Shown here piece after piece: positions 61,955 to 64,000 of a stretch of 64,000 bases of DNA; within the stretch, counting starts at the first letter, position 1, and each line of letters opens with the position of its first letter. Origin of the DNA: Nannobrachium achirus. Taxonomy: Eukaryota; Chordata; Actinopteri; Myctophiformes; Myctophidae. The position numbers and the translations under genes are program-made. The DNA lies in the NCBI GenBank assembly GCA_963921795.1, contig OY997641.1, positions 26,829,552 to 26,893,551 of the forward strand. Reading direction: 5' to 3'. The notes beneath the pieces were generated by a model. That model was not told the origin of the DNA. It saw only the letters and a list, made by a program, of their open reading frames with translations, and ran no database searches.

Positions 61955-61960
61955 GTGCGC

Positions 61961-62050
<90 letters not shown>
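61955..62050. repeat. (GT)n microsatellite
   Basis: About 90 bases of GT. Confidence 0.98.
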
Positions 62051-62052
<2 letters not shown>

Positions 62053-63020
62053 TGTGAAGTGTATGTCAGTATGTGCAGACAGACATCACCACTGCAGATG
62101 GGTACTGGGATCTCAGGAATCAGGAAGTAAAGGTATAAACTTACTGTACCGGTACAAAGTTAAAGGTGATTACTGTATGTCAAGCCTGGGTGCAGATCAG
62201 AGCACACTAGCAGGGATATAGGCCTATGTAGTTAGGTGGTGAGTGACCATGGTCTTGGTAGACAGTAAAAAACTGTACATAAATTAGGAGATCATTTATT
62301 TGAGTGGTTATTGGCATTGAGATGGAGAGATGACAGAATTATTGAGACATTTTAGCCGTTTATTAGGATGTTTGTCAAGTCTGCATGCAGTTGCATGCAG
62401 CACACATTCCGACTGGCGGTCCATTTTATCATCTCAATTATTGCATGATTAGGAAAGCAAACATGAACAAATTACTTCATTAGCTACTCAAAATACTCTA
62501 CATTATTTACACCACACGTCAAAACGTGTGAAATAGAGGATTTTGCAGACGATAATAGCACCTCATCAGTGCAAGTTTTAATGGTTCCTTCTTTGAAAGA
62601 TTATTCCAGCAGCAATATCAATTTCTTCTGAATTATGTAACAAGCTGAAACTGTTAAACAGTTTATTTACCGTTAATAGGTGCTGATTGAGCTTTGCATA
62701 TTTTCTGGGGCTAGCTGCCCAGATCACTCATGTCGTTTGTTGCCTTGTTACTGTCTTGTATTCCAAATGATCAGTGGTAGGTAGCCTATACTTTCTGTTA
62801 ATGTTTATGCTATGTGTATGCCTATGTTTTCCAAAATGGGTGAAGACAGACTGCGTGAAGTGAGTGAAAAAAAAAACCTGGGTGAAATCTGCCGATCTCA
62901 ATAGGCACCAACAGTATGTCTAATCAGTATACGATGCCGGTAACATAATGACAGTACTTTATTGTGACCGTAGGTCGCATTTACTACCAAAACCTCCACA
63001 GGCTGTCCGTGGGTGAGTGA
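62051..63020. other. no gene seen
   Basis: Unique-looking sequence without a recognised exon or repeat end. Confidence 0.6.
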
Positions 63021-63027
63021 GTGAGTC

Positions 63028-63400
63028 AGTCCGTCCGTCACACTTTTGCCCTGATCATATCTCCACAACCGTTGCCCCCATCCATGCCAAATTTTGCACA
63101 CACACTCCTTGACTGCCAAACTACAACCTCCAAGGACCCCCGGAGCCCCAGGGACCCCCAGGTCCCTGGGGGACCCCCAGATGTAAAAAATGACCAAATG
63201 TGCTCACACGTCACACGTCACACTTTTTCCCTGCTCATATCTCCGCAACCGTTGACCCGATCCATGCCACATTTTGCACACACACTCCTTGCCTGCCAAA
63301 CTACAACCTCCAAGGACCCCCCGAGCCCCAGGGACCCCCAGCTCCCTGGGGGACCCCCAAGTGTAAAAAATGACCAAATGTGAAAAAATGACCAAATGAC
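63028..63400. repeat. tandem duplication, unit about 180 bp
   Basis: Two copies (about 63040-63195 and 63220-63375) running CACACTTT(T/G)(C/T)CCCTG, CATATCTCC(A/G)CAACCGTTG, CACACACACTCCTTG and AGGGACCCCCAG to AATGACCAAATG. Preceded by GAGTGAGTGAGTCAGTCCGTCC. Distantly like the units inside 52194-52595. Confidence 0.92.
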
Positions 63401-63525
63401 CACCCCAACGGGGCAGCTCACAGGGAATTCCCGGGGACCACCCACTCCTCGTGCTCCAGAACGGATGCAAAAGTGGTGACGCCCCCAGTGGAGGACCCCC
63501 TCCACTGCAGCTCACATAAAATGCC

Positions 63526-63736
63526 GGTCGCTTATCTCCCGATTAGGGAGTCTTACTGGTTGGTAATCTAGCAACTCGTCTACTGATGTGTTTATTGTAC
63601 CTTCCCAATAACTGTTATATACTGCTCAAAGAAATGAGGGGAACACAATGAATTCCCTTAATTCTTTGAGCTTTCTTTGAGCAATACTACACTATAAGTA
63701 TACCAGTAAGACTCCCTAATCGGGAGATAAGCGACA
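63526..63736. repeat. 34-bp inverted repeat around 140 bases
   Basis: GTCGCTTATCTCCCGATTAG...TTACTGGT at the left is repeated inverted at 63701-63736. The spacer holds GCTCAAAGAAATGAGGGGAA and its partial inverse (TTCTTTGAGCTTTCTTTGAGC). Confidence 0.9.
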
Positions 63737-63912
63737 GTTGGTCGCTTATCTCCACAAATAGGCCAAAAGTTTGTTTTACCAATTATCAAGACATACGGGC
63801 AGTTGACAGTTTGCCATGGTTACTCATTGAAGTTGAATCTCCATATATGGAGATAACCTACGCATCACACTAAGTCTGACCTCACCAGCCCATATTTGGG
63901 CATGAGCAACTT
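63701..63912 (+). repeat. second copy of 9878-10088
   Basis: Same order and nearly the same sequence, including the hairpin and one CCATATATGG. Differences seen include GACCGTTGG versus GACAGTTGG. The CArG minisatellite of the first copy does not follow here: sequence diverges after CAACTTATGT. Confidence 0.95.
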
Positions 63913-64000
63913 ATGTGAGAACATGCAAACTCCACACAGAAAGGCCCTTTTGCCAACCCCACCTAGGGTGTGGGCACTGATGACGCGGAGGAGGGAACAC

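Overview
The window looks like non-coding, transposon-rich euchromatin from a teleost fish. That assignment is an inference from very dense AC/GT and CT/GA microsatellites, many short hAT-type non-autonomous elements with 8-bp target-site duplications (TSDs), tRNA-derived SINEs, decayed LINE reverse-transcriptase fragments and a Ty3/Gypsy element. There is no bacterial-style gene organisation. Only three convincing open genes are present: the gag and pol of one LTR retrotransposon, and one intronless-looking C2H2 zinc-finger gene. No tRNA, rRNA or CRISPR locus was seen.

Region by region. 1-9.5 kb: microsatellites, a GGAT array, several MITEs and a LINE remnant. 9.57-12.49 kb: a 2.9-kb element bounded by 74-bp inverted repeats. 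It holds a 37-bp minisatellite in which most units contain the palindrome CCATATATGG, which fits the CArG-box consensus. 12.5-16.7 kb: more microsatellites and hAT MITEs. 16705-25826: a complete, apparently young Ty3/Gypsy retrotransposon on the minus strand. It has two 1133-bp LTRs that look the same by eye, a TGTG TSD, a tRNA-Pro-type primer binding site, and gag and pol in a -1 frame relation. The overlap carries a GGGAAAC slippery heptamer, a 5-nt spacer and a strong H-type pseudoknot. 26-56 kb: SINEs, LINE fragments, nested hAT elements, CArG-bearing repeats, a 692-bp near-palindrome and many long dinucleotide arrays. 56.7-58.0 kb: the zinc-finger gene, flanked on both sides by CArG-bearing repeats. 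58.4-64 kb: more CArG repeats, MITEs, GT arrays and a partial second copy of the 2.9-kb element.

A small inverted-repeat module recurs about twenty times. Its inner arm is GATCTACAAGCTCAC / GTGAGCTTGTAGATC. It lies inside several different hAT families, in another MITE family and in apparently free contexts. Within single copies the two arms share private substitutions (they covary), and in several copies the symmetry continues into sequence peculiar to that locus. This, and the frameshift pseudoknot, are the most interesting signals.

All coordinates, boundaries and repeat comparisons were read by eye. Family names rest on recognised motifs, not on searches.
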